Shown here: positions 38,724 through 46,141 of the stretch, piece after piece
Numbering within the stretch: position 1 is the first letter of the stretch
Layout: every line of letters starts with the position of its first letter
From: BJGV01 sp003230615
GTDB lineage: Bacteria > Pseudomonadota > Gammaproteobacteria > Burkholderiales > Nitrosomonadaceae
Length of the DNA stretch: 64,000 bases
Direction of reading: 5' to 3'
Assembly (NCBI GenBank): GCA_963663215.1
Contig: OY760140.1
Span: 868,001-932,000 of the forward strand
Notes under the pieces: model-generated
Databases searched by the model: none
What the model was told of the DNA's origin: nothing
Seen by the model: the letters and a program-made list of their open reading frames with translations, nothing else
Position numbers and translations under genes: made by a program

Positions 38724-38769
38724 CCTAGTTTAATATAACCAATGCATAGGCAATGGTTATATTAAACTA
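38724..38769. promoter_or_regulatory. 17-bp inverted repeat: operator shared by vsr and the methyltransferase
   Basis: CTAGTTTAATATAACCA (38724-38740) and its exact complement (38753-38769) flank a 12-base spacer. The right arm ends three bases before the methyltransferase's first ATG. Each arm contains TATATT or its complement, which could be the -10 element, so a bound regulator would block both divergent promoters. The obvious ligand is the methyltransferase's own N-terminal DNA-binding domain. Confidence 0.75.
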
Positions 38770-38772
38770 GGG

Positions 38773-40047
38773 ATGCATATAATGGCTCAATTGATGACAG
38801 TATCTGATGCCTCAAAAAACCTGAATGTATCTGTCGATACTATCAGGCGTTGGGAGAAAAAGGGACTCATAAAAGCAAGGCGTGATGAAAAAAATTATCG
38901 CGTATTTAATATTAGCGAGCTACGCCGGGCTCACGACAAATACATTGGCGGAGATACCCAACAAAACCGTTACACAGTTCTGAAGTCAAAGAAAAAAACA
39001 AAATTCACAAGCATTGAGCTATTTGCTGGTGCTGGCGGACTGGCACTTGGCATGGAGAATGTGGGCATCAAGCACAAGTTACTAGTTGATATTGATAAAT
39101 ATGCTGCCTCAACACTTAGCCACAATAGACCAAATTGGAATGTTAGTTGCGCTGACGCAAAAGATGTTTCCTATCATGGGTTAACTGCAGACATAGTTAC
39201 AGGCGGCTTTCCTTGCCAGGCATTTAGCTATGCTGGCAACCAGCTTGGTTTTGAGGACACACGCGGCACCTTATTTTTTGACCTAGCTCGCAGTATTAAG
39301 GAGATTCAGCCCAAGATTGCCGTTGGAGAGAATGTGCGTGGTCTATTGGTTCATGATAGCGGGCGAACCCTGCGCACCATGGTATCTATACTTGATGACC
39401 TTGGCTATTTCGTCGCATACCGTTTGCTTCGGGCACAGTATCTTGATGTTCCCCAGAAACGAGAACGCCTGGTTATTATAGGAGTTCGTAAAGACCTGAA
39501 CCTGCCAATCTTATTCCCAAAGGAGAAAGACTACACTATTTCCATGAGAGAGGCCTTCCATAATACCCCCCCTTCTGTAGGCCAGGAATATCCTAAACGT
39601 AAACGTGAAATTTTGAATAAAGTCCCTGCAGGTGGATATTGGCGAGACTTGCCCATTGAAATGCAAAAGGAATACATGGCAGGTAGTTTTTACTTATCTG
39701 GTGGCAAGACTGGAATGGCAAGAAGGCTTGCATGGGAGGAGCCCTCTTTGACGCTTACATGCTCACCCGCACAAAAGCAAACAGAGCGCTGCCACCCATC
39801 TGAAACCAGGCCACTTAATGTACGTGAATACGCAAGACTTCAAACATTCCCTGACGAATGGAAATTCGAGGGCTCAGTGAACATGCAATATAAGCAGATT
39901 GGAAATGCTGTCCCCGTTAACCTTGGCTATCACATAGGCCGTTGCCTAATCGCAATGCTAAAAAACAAGCCGGATTTTGATTCAATGGAAGAGGCCATAC
40001 ACACCAAAAAAGAAGTTGGTGTTGTCCAAGGAAGGCTATTCAACTAA
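38773..40047 (+). CDS. DNA cytosine-5 methyltransferase with N-terminal MerR-like DNA-binding domain
   Basis: A 424-residue fusion. Residues about 7-57 are a MerR/excisionase-type winged helix (MTVSDASKNLNVSVDTIRRW, KKGLIKARRDEKNYRVFN). The rest is a complete cytosine-5 methyltransferase: motif I SIELFAGAGGLALGME, motif IV GGFPCQAFSYAG with catalytic Cys, motif VI GENVRGL, motif VIII VPQKRERLVIIG, motif X QIGNAVPVNLG. The neighbours are Vsr and TdeIII-like nuclease genes; TdeIII enzymes recognise GGNCC, so that is the likely site. The first ATG lies at the edge of the operator without a ribosome-binding site; ATGs at 38782 and 38791 are alternatives. Autoregulation is inferred. Confidence 0.92.
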   Translation: MHIMAQLMTVSDASKNLNVSVDTIRRWEKKGLIKARRDEKNYRVFNISELRRAHDKYIGGDTQQNRYTVLKSKKKTKFTSIELFAGAGGLALGMENVGIKHKLLVDIDKYAASTLSHNRPNWNVSCADAKDVSYHGLTADIVTGGFPCQAFSYAGNQLGFEDTRGTLFFDLARSIKEIQPKIAVGENVRGLLVHDSGRTLRTMVSILDDLGYFVAYRLLRAQYLDVPQKRERLVIIGVRKDLNLPILFPKEKDYTISMREAFHNTPPSVGQEYPKRKREILNKVPAGGYWRDLPIEMQKEYMAGSFYLSGGKTGMARRLAWEEPSLTLTCSPAQKQTERCHPSETRPLNVREYARLQTFPDEWKFEGSVNMQYKQIGNAVPVNLGYHIGRCLIAMLKNKPDFDSMEEAIHTKKEVGVVQGRLFN

Positions 40048-40105
40048 TTGATGGCTTTTTTAAAGAAAAACAAAGAATGGCCCACTTTGAAACAATGGCT
40101 ATCTT

Positions 40106-40874
40106 TTATCGCTTAACTTTAGAGATAAAACTTTTAACTTCCTGTTTAACTTCCCGACCTATCTCATGAAAAACATCCAAAATTTCACCGAAAACCTCTT
40201 CTCCGGAAAATGCTGTCCACAAATCATCTTGGATTAATAGGTCGCCGTTTGGATCACACTCCCCACCTGTCCATCGATCATAGGGCTCTGGATAATAGGG
40301 GTTGTAAGGAATTCCTATTCGCGTATCAACCTTGGCCCTATTATTAATGCTAAATCTAAGCGCTGCCCAACGGAGCATTTTACGGCGCAAGGTGCGAAAC
40401 TCCTTGAGGTTAGGTTTTACAGTAGTAATGTCAACAAACAGTTCAGTACCATCGGTTTTTTTACGTAAACATCAACAACGCCCTCATGGTCATCAAGTGG
40501 CGCACCAGGCCTTACAGACTTTCTAATTTGCAGAAGCTCCTCTGTCTTATTGGGACGACCTGAACGGCAAATCTGCTCGATCAAAGATTCTGTGCCTCTG
40601 TCAACCTGGCCTTTTAGGCGAAACTGCCTTTCTGCATCCCATCCATTTGACCTCGCCAGAATAACCGCCATTTGTTCATAAATTGACATTCCAAAAGTCG
40701 TATAAAGGGATTGCATCAGGGATGCCATGACAATGGTTTCACAATCGAAGATTGCAGAAAAGAAAGGGGTAAAACTTGTCTCCGATTCATAATTCTTCAG
40801 CTTCTCTATTACCTTAGTTCTTACTAGATCACCTATTTGTCTCCTGCATTCTTTTTTCGCCTGACCCAGCCCAT
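40106..40874 (-). CDS. TdeIII-like type II restriction endonuclease, broken by one-base shifts
   Basis: Cuts unmethylated sites of the neighbouring methyltransferase (TdeIII family: GGNCC). The main frame has IGDLVRTKVIEKLKNY, SLYTTFGMSIYEQMAVILA and EGVVDVYVKK. Then a one-base shift at a run of seven A (T7 at 40456-40462) leads to TDGTELFVDITTVKPN, LKEFRTLRRKMLRWAALRFS. A second shift at six A (T6 at 40852-40857) would connect to the ATG at 40874 (MGWVRRKK). Adding one A at each place gives an intact protein of about 256 residues. So it is either inactivated or affected by homopolymer errors; the first run (A AAA AAA) is also a classical minus-one slippery site. It ends in TAA. Confidence 0.75.
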
Positions 40875-40902
40875 TTTATCTTTATCCAAAATTGATTTTA
40901 CC

Positions 40903-41793
40903 TTATTGGCTTGTAAGCATCTGCCCACATCGATCACATTCCACCGTGGCTCCATCATTGAACTCCCCTACCCTGGCATTAAAGGTACATGTTTCCCCAT
41001 CAATCATATGCGTCCATGCCAACCTAATCCTTGCATTTTCGGGCTGGCCTTCAATTAGCCTAACGTTGTAGATATGTTCTGCCCTTCTCACTTTCACTTT
41101 AAATGCAAAATTTCTGCGTGCCTCATAATTTACACAATTAAAGACCTGCTTATAAAACAAAATAAATTCTTCATTTAAACGAAGCTCTTCAAATCCGGAA
41201 ATTATCGATGCCAATGCACTAGGATTTCCTGTCATAAATTGCCAAAACTCATTGCCTACACTTACTTCATCAGCAGTCAGGGGTAGAATCCTGCCACCAA
41301 ATTGACCCCACCAAGATTGGTCGTCATTTTCATCTAAAGAGTTATATGGAAAAATAATTCTTGCTTGGATATTTTGAGCCTCTATTCCATACCTATATTT
41401 GTAATAACAGATCCACAGAATTATCTTTTCATTAAATGTATTTCCGTTATCCGCGTTAACTTGAACGGTCTTTGTATCGTATATGTAATGGACACCGTTT
41501 TTTTCTAAAATGATGTCAGCCCCCTTTCCCTTTTGCATAGGAATGACATCAGTATTGAGATTGGGAGCGGTATACAACCTATCCAGTTCCGAGCGCAAAT
41601 AAGCCAAGCTTCCGCCTTGATCCTGTCGGCTTGTTTGCAAACCAGACATAGCTGATGTTACCCGGCGCTCTTCTGGAAAGAACCTGTCTAGAATAATGTG
41701 CCTGGTCTCCTTTTTTGGTTTACTAAAGTACCTGTAGAAGCTATCCTCTATAGTTAATACAGTAATATCATTAATTGTCTGATTGTCGATCAT
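40903..41793 (-). CDS. Second restriction-endonuclease-like protein
   Basis: A 296-residue protein. The central segment PMQKGKGADIILEKNGVHYI followed by YDTKTVQVNADNGNTFNEKI has the PD-(D/E)xK look (acidic residue, then DTK after a strand) and resembles type II restriction enzymes, but I cannot name the family. The C-terminus contains CDRCGQ. It lies 28 bp upstream of the TdeIII-like start and reads the same way, so the two are probably co-transcribed. In the given sequence its frame continues through three UAA codons into the main TdeIII-like frame. It could be an alternative nuclease, a subunit of a two-part enzyme, or an accessory protein. Confidence 0.65.
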   Translation of the reverse strand: MIDNQTINDITVLTIEDSFYRYFSKPKKETRHIILDRFFPEERRVTSAMSGLQTSRQDQGGSLAYLRSELDRLYTAPNLNTDVIPMQKGKGADIILEKNGVHYIYDTKTVQVNADNGNTFNEKIILWICYYKYRYGIEAQNIQARIIFPYNSLDENDDQSWWGQFGGRILPLTADEVSVGNEFWQFMTGNPSALASIISGFEELRLNEEFILFYKQVFNCVNYEARRNFAFKVKVRRAEHIYNVRLIEGQPENARIRLAWTHMIDGETCTFNARVGEFNDGATVECDRCGQMLTSQ

Positions 41794-41984
41794 TCTTAAT
41801 TATTATTGAACTGTATTTTGCCTCTAATCTTCCAGCAGGAAGTGTATGTGCTATCAGCTTCTATATTGCAAAAGCGAAGAATCATTCATACAGAAATTGA
41901 AATTCTACACAATTTATCAAATGTTAATTTCTTTAATGACAAGAAAAGACATTTTATATAGGGCTGATAAATTTGAATTGTGAT

Positions 41985-42464
41985 TTAAACTGCTCCTGAA
42001 TGTATTTTTTTCACGCTCTCTTTTAATAGATTTGTAATTGGCAAATTCCACTTATTTTCAGGAGGTTTAATTTTCCTAAATTTTAGGAAATCTTTCCAAG
42101 TTAGCTCAAAAATTTCTTTTAGCGTGTAATCTCTGTTAAAAATTACAAGTATTAAATATTCAAAATGAACTATCCCGTCATCTTCTACAGGAAGCGTTGC
42201 AAATACTCCAGTCCCAGATCCAGAAGTAGATTTGATGGCATATCTCTGGCCTTTTATACTTACTGCATCAATATTTTTTGTACTTCTAAGATTTAGTTGA
42301 AGTTGCGGTAATGAGGGATCTTTTTTATAAAAACTGGCAGCAATATATTCCCCTAATTCTCCAATTAAGTTATTCGTTCTAATAATATTCCTACTTTTTA
42401 GTTCCTTTAGTAACTCAGGATATAAATTAATTAATTCATCATCGCTTAAGTTACTTAATTTCAT
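41985..42464 (-). CDS. Nuclease-like hypothetical protein
   Basis: A 159-residue protein with GELGEYIAASFYKKD followed by TKNIDAVSIKGQRYAIKSTS. This arrangement (an N-terminal glutamate, then D and xK on successive strands) is common to the PD-(D/E)xK fold. Similar short proteins often lie near restriction systems. The rest is a mixed strand/helix region (FEYLILVIFNRDYTLKEIFE). No exact family is recalled. It shares orientation with the two upstream nuclease genes but is separated by 191 bp. It ends in TAA. Confidence 0.55.
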   Translation of the reverse strand: MKLSNLSDDELINLYPELLKELKSRNIIRTNNLIGELGEYIAASFYKKDPSLPQLQLNLRSTKNIDAVSIKGQRYAIKSTSGSGTGVFATLPVEDDGIVHFEYLILVIFNRDYTLKEIFELTWKDFLKFRKIKPPENKWNLPITNLLKESVKKIHSGAV

Positions 42465-42834
42465 CTAAAAATACCTACAAATAAAAATATATTACACATG
42501 TAATTGGAGAAGATGTCGAGGTTATGTGAGATTGGAAACAACTTTAGTCACAAATATAGTCACGCCAGCTATATTAATCAGACAGCGCCATCTGCCAAAG
42601 ACTTACATGTTACTAGATTCATTAGAACTCGTTTTGCGAATGTCTGCTTTGTGCCAAAAGTGGACATTCATCTAAGGACCTAAGATTGTTTTTGATATTT
42701 ATAGTATCGGCATCAAATACATACTTAAAATCTTTGTGTGTCAAGAAAGAACAATTGCAATATAGGGCCATTGTAATAAACATCCGGATACAATAGCACT
42801 GCTAAGCTGTCAGATTCCCTCCGGGCTGTTCTTA
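42465..42834. other. Non-coding stretch with repeat copy 2
   Basis: 370 bp without a supported gene. It contains the second copy of the 30-bp palindromic repeat (42639-42668) and presumably promoters for the divergent genes on each side. Confidence 0.4.
42639..42668. repeat. 30-bp palindromic dispersed repeat, copy 2
   Basis: AATGTCTGCTTTGTGCCAAA then AGTGGACATT: same as copy 3 except for two bases in the right arm (TG for CA). Copies 2 and 3, in the same orientation, flank the unknown gene at 42835-43473. Confidence 0.75.
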
Positions 42835-43473
42835 ATGCATCAATACCTTGTCGAAACCGGAAACACTGTTCGCAGTCTTCTGGAATTGGTTAATCACGAG
42901 GACTCTTTGGTTCAGGAGCAGGCTTCAAAACTACGTAAAGCAATAGCAGTGTCCAAAGCCCATGGATGGAATTTCCGGACTAATGATTTAAATGACGACT
43001 TCTCTGACAACTATGTGATGGCCGCATTCTTCCGTCTAGCAAATTCTACAGCAGGAACGGATAGTTTAAAGTCAGAAGTTGCGAGACTTCAAGCCCTGGT
43101 AGGAGCACATCAGTTGACAATTCAAACTATATGCGGCTCTGTCTTACAAATTGCAAAGCAAGGAATTTCCTTAGTTCATGGCAGTTTCTTGGTCCCTGAT
43201 AGGTATGTAATTGGTTGCCCGACTGGAAGAATACTTCCCCCATTAACTTTACGTGACATCATCTGGCAGGCTTGTAACCAAGCGATCCATTGTAAAGAAG
43301 GAAACTACCAGCAGCCTGCAATTGATCTCTTTGCTGAGCTTGAGAAGTTTCATGGACCTCAATTTTCATTAGACCAGCATTCTAGACAAAGCCGCGCAAA
43401 GCAAATTATTCAGTTATTAGGTTGGTTGAGCTATGGAGCTTATGTTGCTGATATGCGATCACTTCTGCCATAA
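42835..43473 (+). CDS. Hypothetical island protein, weakly HEPN-like
   Basis: A 212-residue, mostly helical soluble protein. The C-terminal half has RDIIWQACNQAIHCKEGNY. In many HEPN-type proteins of defence and toxin systems the corresponding motif is RN-x4-6-H; here a cysteine (TGT, one transition from CGT arginine) stands where Arg would be. This resemblance is weak and by eye. It is flanked by two palindromic repeats and lies between restriction genes and a suppressor-type tRNA, so a defence role is plausible but unproven. No good ribosome-binding site before the ATG. It ends in TAA. Confidence 0.5.
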   Translation: MHQYLVETGNTVRSLLELVNHEDSLVQEQASKLRKAIAVSKAHGWNFRTNDLNDDFSDNYVMAAFFRLANSTAGTDSLKSEVARLQALVGAHQLTIQTICGSVLQIAKQGISLVHGSFLVPDRYVIGCPTGRILPPLTLRDIIWQACNQAIHCKEGNYQQPAIDLFAELEKFHGPQFSLDQHSRQSRAKQIIQLLGWLSYGAYVADMRSLLP

Positions 43474-43574
43474 CTAAACCCAACTTCCCCATCAAGCTGA
43501 CAAGTACTGGCAAGATGATTGTATCTCATGTCAATTATTGAGCGTTTGCTTTGGGTCTATAACAGCCATTCGCC

Positions 43575-43604
43575 AATGTCTGCTTTGTGCCAAAAGCAGA
43601 CATT
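43575..43604. repeat. 30-bp palindromic dispersed repeat, copy 3
   Basis: Perfect 12-base arms (AATGTCTGCTTT / AAAGCAGACATT) around GTGCCA. It directly abuts the transposase remnant. Confidence 0.8.
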
Positions 43605-43846
43605 CGTTAATAACTACTGAGACTAGCAACAACGCACATACTAATACCGTTGAAGGCTATTTCAGTCTTCTAATGCGTGGCCTGAGCGGCACTTATCATC
43701 AAGTCGGATCACAACACCTTCAACGTTATGTTACAGAATTCGATTTCAAATATAACGGTCGCAAACTTACTGATATGGAACGTACTAAAACTGCGATTAA
43801 AGGTATATCAGGTAAGCGTCTAACTTATCGTCGGATTAGTGTTTAA
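43605..43846 (+). pseudogene. IS1595-family (ISXO2-like) transposase remnant, C-terminal end
   Basis: About 80 codons read AHTNTVEGYFSLLMRGLSG, TYHQVGSQHLQRYVTEFDF, KYNGRKLTDMERTKTAIKG and GKRLTYRRI. This is the conserved C-terminal end of ISXO2-like transposases, including the glutamate of the catalytic triad. The upstream two thirds are absent, replaced by the palindromic repeat. No terminal inverted repeats were found. A decayed insertion sequence. Confidence 0.8.
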
Positions 43847-44020
43847 AAAGCCTTAGACGTTAATAATTAATAAATACATCAACTTACAATTATCTCGCAA
43901 ATTCTTTTGTTTTCTATTGCAGAATAACCGAAGATGTGAGATAATAACAAAATGAAAGGGAGTTGCACCTTTCGGCACAACCCCCTCGGTATATAAGTGT
44001 CGGGCACCCTTTTTATAATT

Positions 44021-44112
44021 GGAGACGTGGCCGAGTGGCTTATGGCAGCGGTCTTTAAAACCGCCGGAGGTGCTGGTACCACCTCCCGAGAGTTCAAATC
44101 TCTCCGTCTCCG
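44021..44112 (+). tRNA. Serine-type tRNA with anticodon UUA: predicted ochre (UAA) suppressor
   Basis: A 92-nt class II tRNA. Acceptor GGAGACG pairs exactly with CGTCTCC. The D arm GCCGAGTGGCTTATGGC has GG in the loop. The anticodon stem GCGGT/ACCGC encloses CTTTAAA, so U33 is followed by UUA (44055-44057) at positions 34-36. The long variable arm is GGAGGT/ACCTCC. The T arm is GAGAG-TTCAAAT-CTCTC, and discriminator G73 is present. D arm, variable arm and G73 are those of tRNA-Ser; one base (G35 to U) separates it from ordinary tRNA-Ser(UGA), whose loop is CTTGAAA. No CCA is encoded (CCC follows), unlike the tRNA-Asn in this window. Every stem is intact, so it does not look decayed. Insertion of serine at UAA is inferred. 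Confidence 0.88.
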
Positions 44113-44178
44113 CCCTAAGACTTTGATAGAAATATCGAACTTGACCACGAATCTATTATGATTAGCCGGAGCTAACCA

Positions 44179-44727
44179 ATGAATATACTATCAAAACACC
44201 TTGCTTTTGTCAATGAGCAAATAGAGTTTCACGAAAAGATGGTACAAAAGCACGGAAATGATTCATTTCGTTCAGCTCTACATAAATCTACGGCAGAAAA
44301 ATTCAAGTCTTTAGTCTCTGACCTTGAAAGCGCGGATAAGTTGCTGAATTCGCCAATAAACAACAAGTCTGTTTCTAAGATACCATTTCAACTATCTCTC
44401 ACTATTGAAGATATAGAAGGCCTTCCTGATGGGCTTGTTAAAGAACTAAGCCTCTCAGATAGAGATAAAACTGAATTTGCCATTGTGAACGCTATTGAAG
44501 CCGCTGGTGGCATCATTTCTCTAGATAAGCTTCTAATTGCTCTCTACACAATGACAAGCGAAATTCATAAACGTAACTCTTTATATTCAAAATTATCTAG
44601 GATGGCTTCGAAGAACCTGCTCTATTATGTCCCTGGCAAAAAAGGCGTCTACTCTATCGAACAATTAAGCCTAGATGATGCCTCCAAAATGTTTGGATCG
44701 TTTAAAGAAGAAAAAGAAAGCGCATAA
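44179..44727 (+). CDS. Hypothetical protein with possible C-terminal winged helix, next to the suppressor tRNA
   Basis: A 182-residue protein starting 66 bp after the tRNA, with GGAG about eight bases before ATG. Residues 1-60 are a charged helical segment (LAFVNEQIEFHEKMVQKHG). Residues about 90-165 look like a winged helix (DKTEFAIVNAIEAAGGIISL, HKRNSLYSKLSRMASKNLLY, YVPGKKGVYSIEQL). It could bind nucleic acid or be a regulator. It may be co-transcribed with the tRNA. No family is recognised. It ends in TAA. Confidence 0.6.
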   Translation: MNILSKHLAFVNEQIEFHEKMVQKHGNDSFRSALHKSTAEKFKSLVSDLESADKLLNSPINNKSVSKIPFQLSLTIEDIEGLPDGLVKELSLSDRDKTEFAIVNAIEAAGGIISLDKLLIALYTMTSEIHKRNSLYSKLSRMASKNLLYYVPGKKGVYSIEQLSLDDASKMFGSFKEEKESA

Positions 44728-44765
44728 TACGGCGGCGTCTACATTACTGGTTAACAAATTCCATT

Positions 44766-45971
44766 CTAATTATGTAATTGAATTATTTCTGCCCCAACTT
44801 TAATTTTATCTAAATAGTCAGCCCATTCCTGCATCATTTTCTTTCTTTCTTCCAAATGAGAAGTTCTGTTGTACGCACGACCATTAGGATCACGAACAGC
44901 ATGGGCCAGTTGATGCTCGATAAAGTCAGGACGAATGTTGAGAACCTCATCAAGGATTGTTCGAGCCATTGCTCTGAACCCATGCCCACTCATTTCATGC
45001 TTCTCTATTCCCATGCGTCTAAACGCAGCAAGAACTGCATTATCACTCATAGGTCGTTTAGATGATCTCGCACTTGGGAAAACATATTGCCCATTTCCTG
45101 TGAGAGGTTTAATTTCCTCAAGAATATCGATGGACTGTCTGGAAAGGGGAACTATATGGTCAGTATCGGTTTTGGTAACCTTAAAGCGCCATTCTGCATT
45201 TTCAAAATTAATATCATTCCATTCTGCTTTTCTAAGTTCGCCAGGCCGAACAAAGACAAGAGGAGCAAGTCTCATTGCACATTTAACTATTAATGAACCC
45301 TCATAACTGTCTATCGTTCGTAGTAACTGTCCTACTTTTACCGGATCAGTAATGGATGCAAGATGTTTTGTTTTTATCGTAGTTAAAGCACCACGTAAAT
45401 CACTCGTAATATCTCTATCTGCTCTACCCGTTGCAACCGCATAACGAAATATTTGTCCGCAGTTGCCTAAAATACGATGGGCTGATTCTATGGCATTACG
45501 CTCCTCAACGCGGCGGAGTACAGTTAGTAAGTCTTTTGGAGTAAGTTCTGAAATTGCCTTTTCCCCCAACCATGGAAAAATATCGCGCTCTAACCTTTTG
45601 ATGATGCCATCTGAATGTCTTGCTGACCAAGTAGAGGATTGTTTTTTGTGCCATTCACGTGCGATGACTTCAAAACTATTTGCTGCTCTCTCAAGTTGTG
45701 AATCTTTTTGCGCCTTTCTGTTCTCGCTGGGATTGACACCATCAGCAAGCAGCTTTCTTGCTGAGCCATGACGCTCGCGTGCCTTCTTGAGCGATACGTC
45801 TGGATACACCCCCAGAGATAGACGTTTTTCTTTCCCCTCAAATCGATATTTGAACCGCCACCATTTGCCACCTCTTGGAGAGACTTCAAGATAGAGTCCA
45901 CCACCATCAAACATGCGCCTGGGCTTATCAGATGGTTTGGCATTGCGAATAGAGGTATCAGTTAATGTCAT
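44766..45971 (-). CDS. P4-type tyrosine recombinase (integrase) of the island
   Basis: Catalyses integration and excision of the island. The 401-residue protein has the P4-integrase N-terminal domain (MTLTDTSIRNAKPSDKPRRM, LYLEVSPRGGKWWRFKYRF), a core-binding domain, and a catalytic domain with the first Arg in FVRPGELRKAEW, GHGFRAMARTILDE, HQLAHAV and nucleophile Tyr in GRAYNRTSHLE. I choose the ATG at 45971 because it matches the family start; a TTG at 46010 would overlap an arm site. It ends in TAG, the only island gene that does not end in TAA. It lies 170 bp from the right junction. Confidence 0.95.
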   Translation of the reverse strand: MTLTDTSIRNAKPSDKPRRMFDGGGLYLEVSPRGGKWWRFKYRFEGKEKRLSLGVYPDVSLKKARERHGSARKLLADGVNPSENRKAQKDSQLERAANSFEVIAREWHKKQSSTWSARHSDGIIKRLERDIFPWLGEKAISELTPKDLLTVLRRVEERNAIESAHRILGNCGQIFRYAVATGRADRDITSDLRGALTTIKTKHLASITDPVKVGQLLRTIDSYEGSLIVKCAMRLAPLVFVRPGELRKAEWNDINFENAEWRFKVTKTDTDHIVPLSRQSIDILEEIKPLTGNGQYVFPSARSSKRPMSDNAVLAAFRRMGIEKHEMSGHGFRAMARTILDEVLNIRPDFIEHQLAHAVRDPNGRAYNRTSHLEERKKMMQEWADYLDKIKVGAEIIQLHN

Positions 45972-46000
45972 GGGGGCAACTGGTCCTATGTGATTGACTG

Positions 46001-46020
46001 TTGCCCCCAATATTGCCCCC
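46001..46020. promoter_or_regulatory. Right integrase arm-type sites
   Basis: TTGCCCCCAATATTGCCCCC, with a further TTGCCC at 46023 and an inverted TGGGGGCAAC at 45971. It matches the left-end site at 37965 and is close to the integrase start, so integrase binding may also control its own transcription. Confidence 0.55.
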
Positions 46021-46141
46021 AGTTGCCCTCGGATGTCAATAGTTTAATTTGGACGTAATTATACCTATAAACGTTGAAAAGCCCCGGTATACGGGGATTT
46101 ATTGGACTTCCTTGGATGTTGCTGGAAGGGTGAATGGTGGA

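Noticed and set aside
44048..44064. Reading the island tRNA as tRNA-Leu(UAA) or tRNA-SeC
   Set aside because: A UAA anticodon would need the loop shifted by one base, which destroys the GCGGT/ACCGC stem. The D arm and G73 are serine type, the acceptor stem is 7 bp, and the anticodon is not UCA.
44021..44112. The island tRNA as the attachment site of this island
   Set aside because: It lies inside the element, 2 kb from the right junction, and neither junction repeat matches its 3' end.
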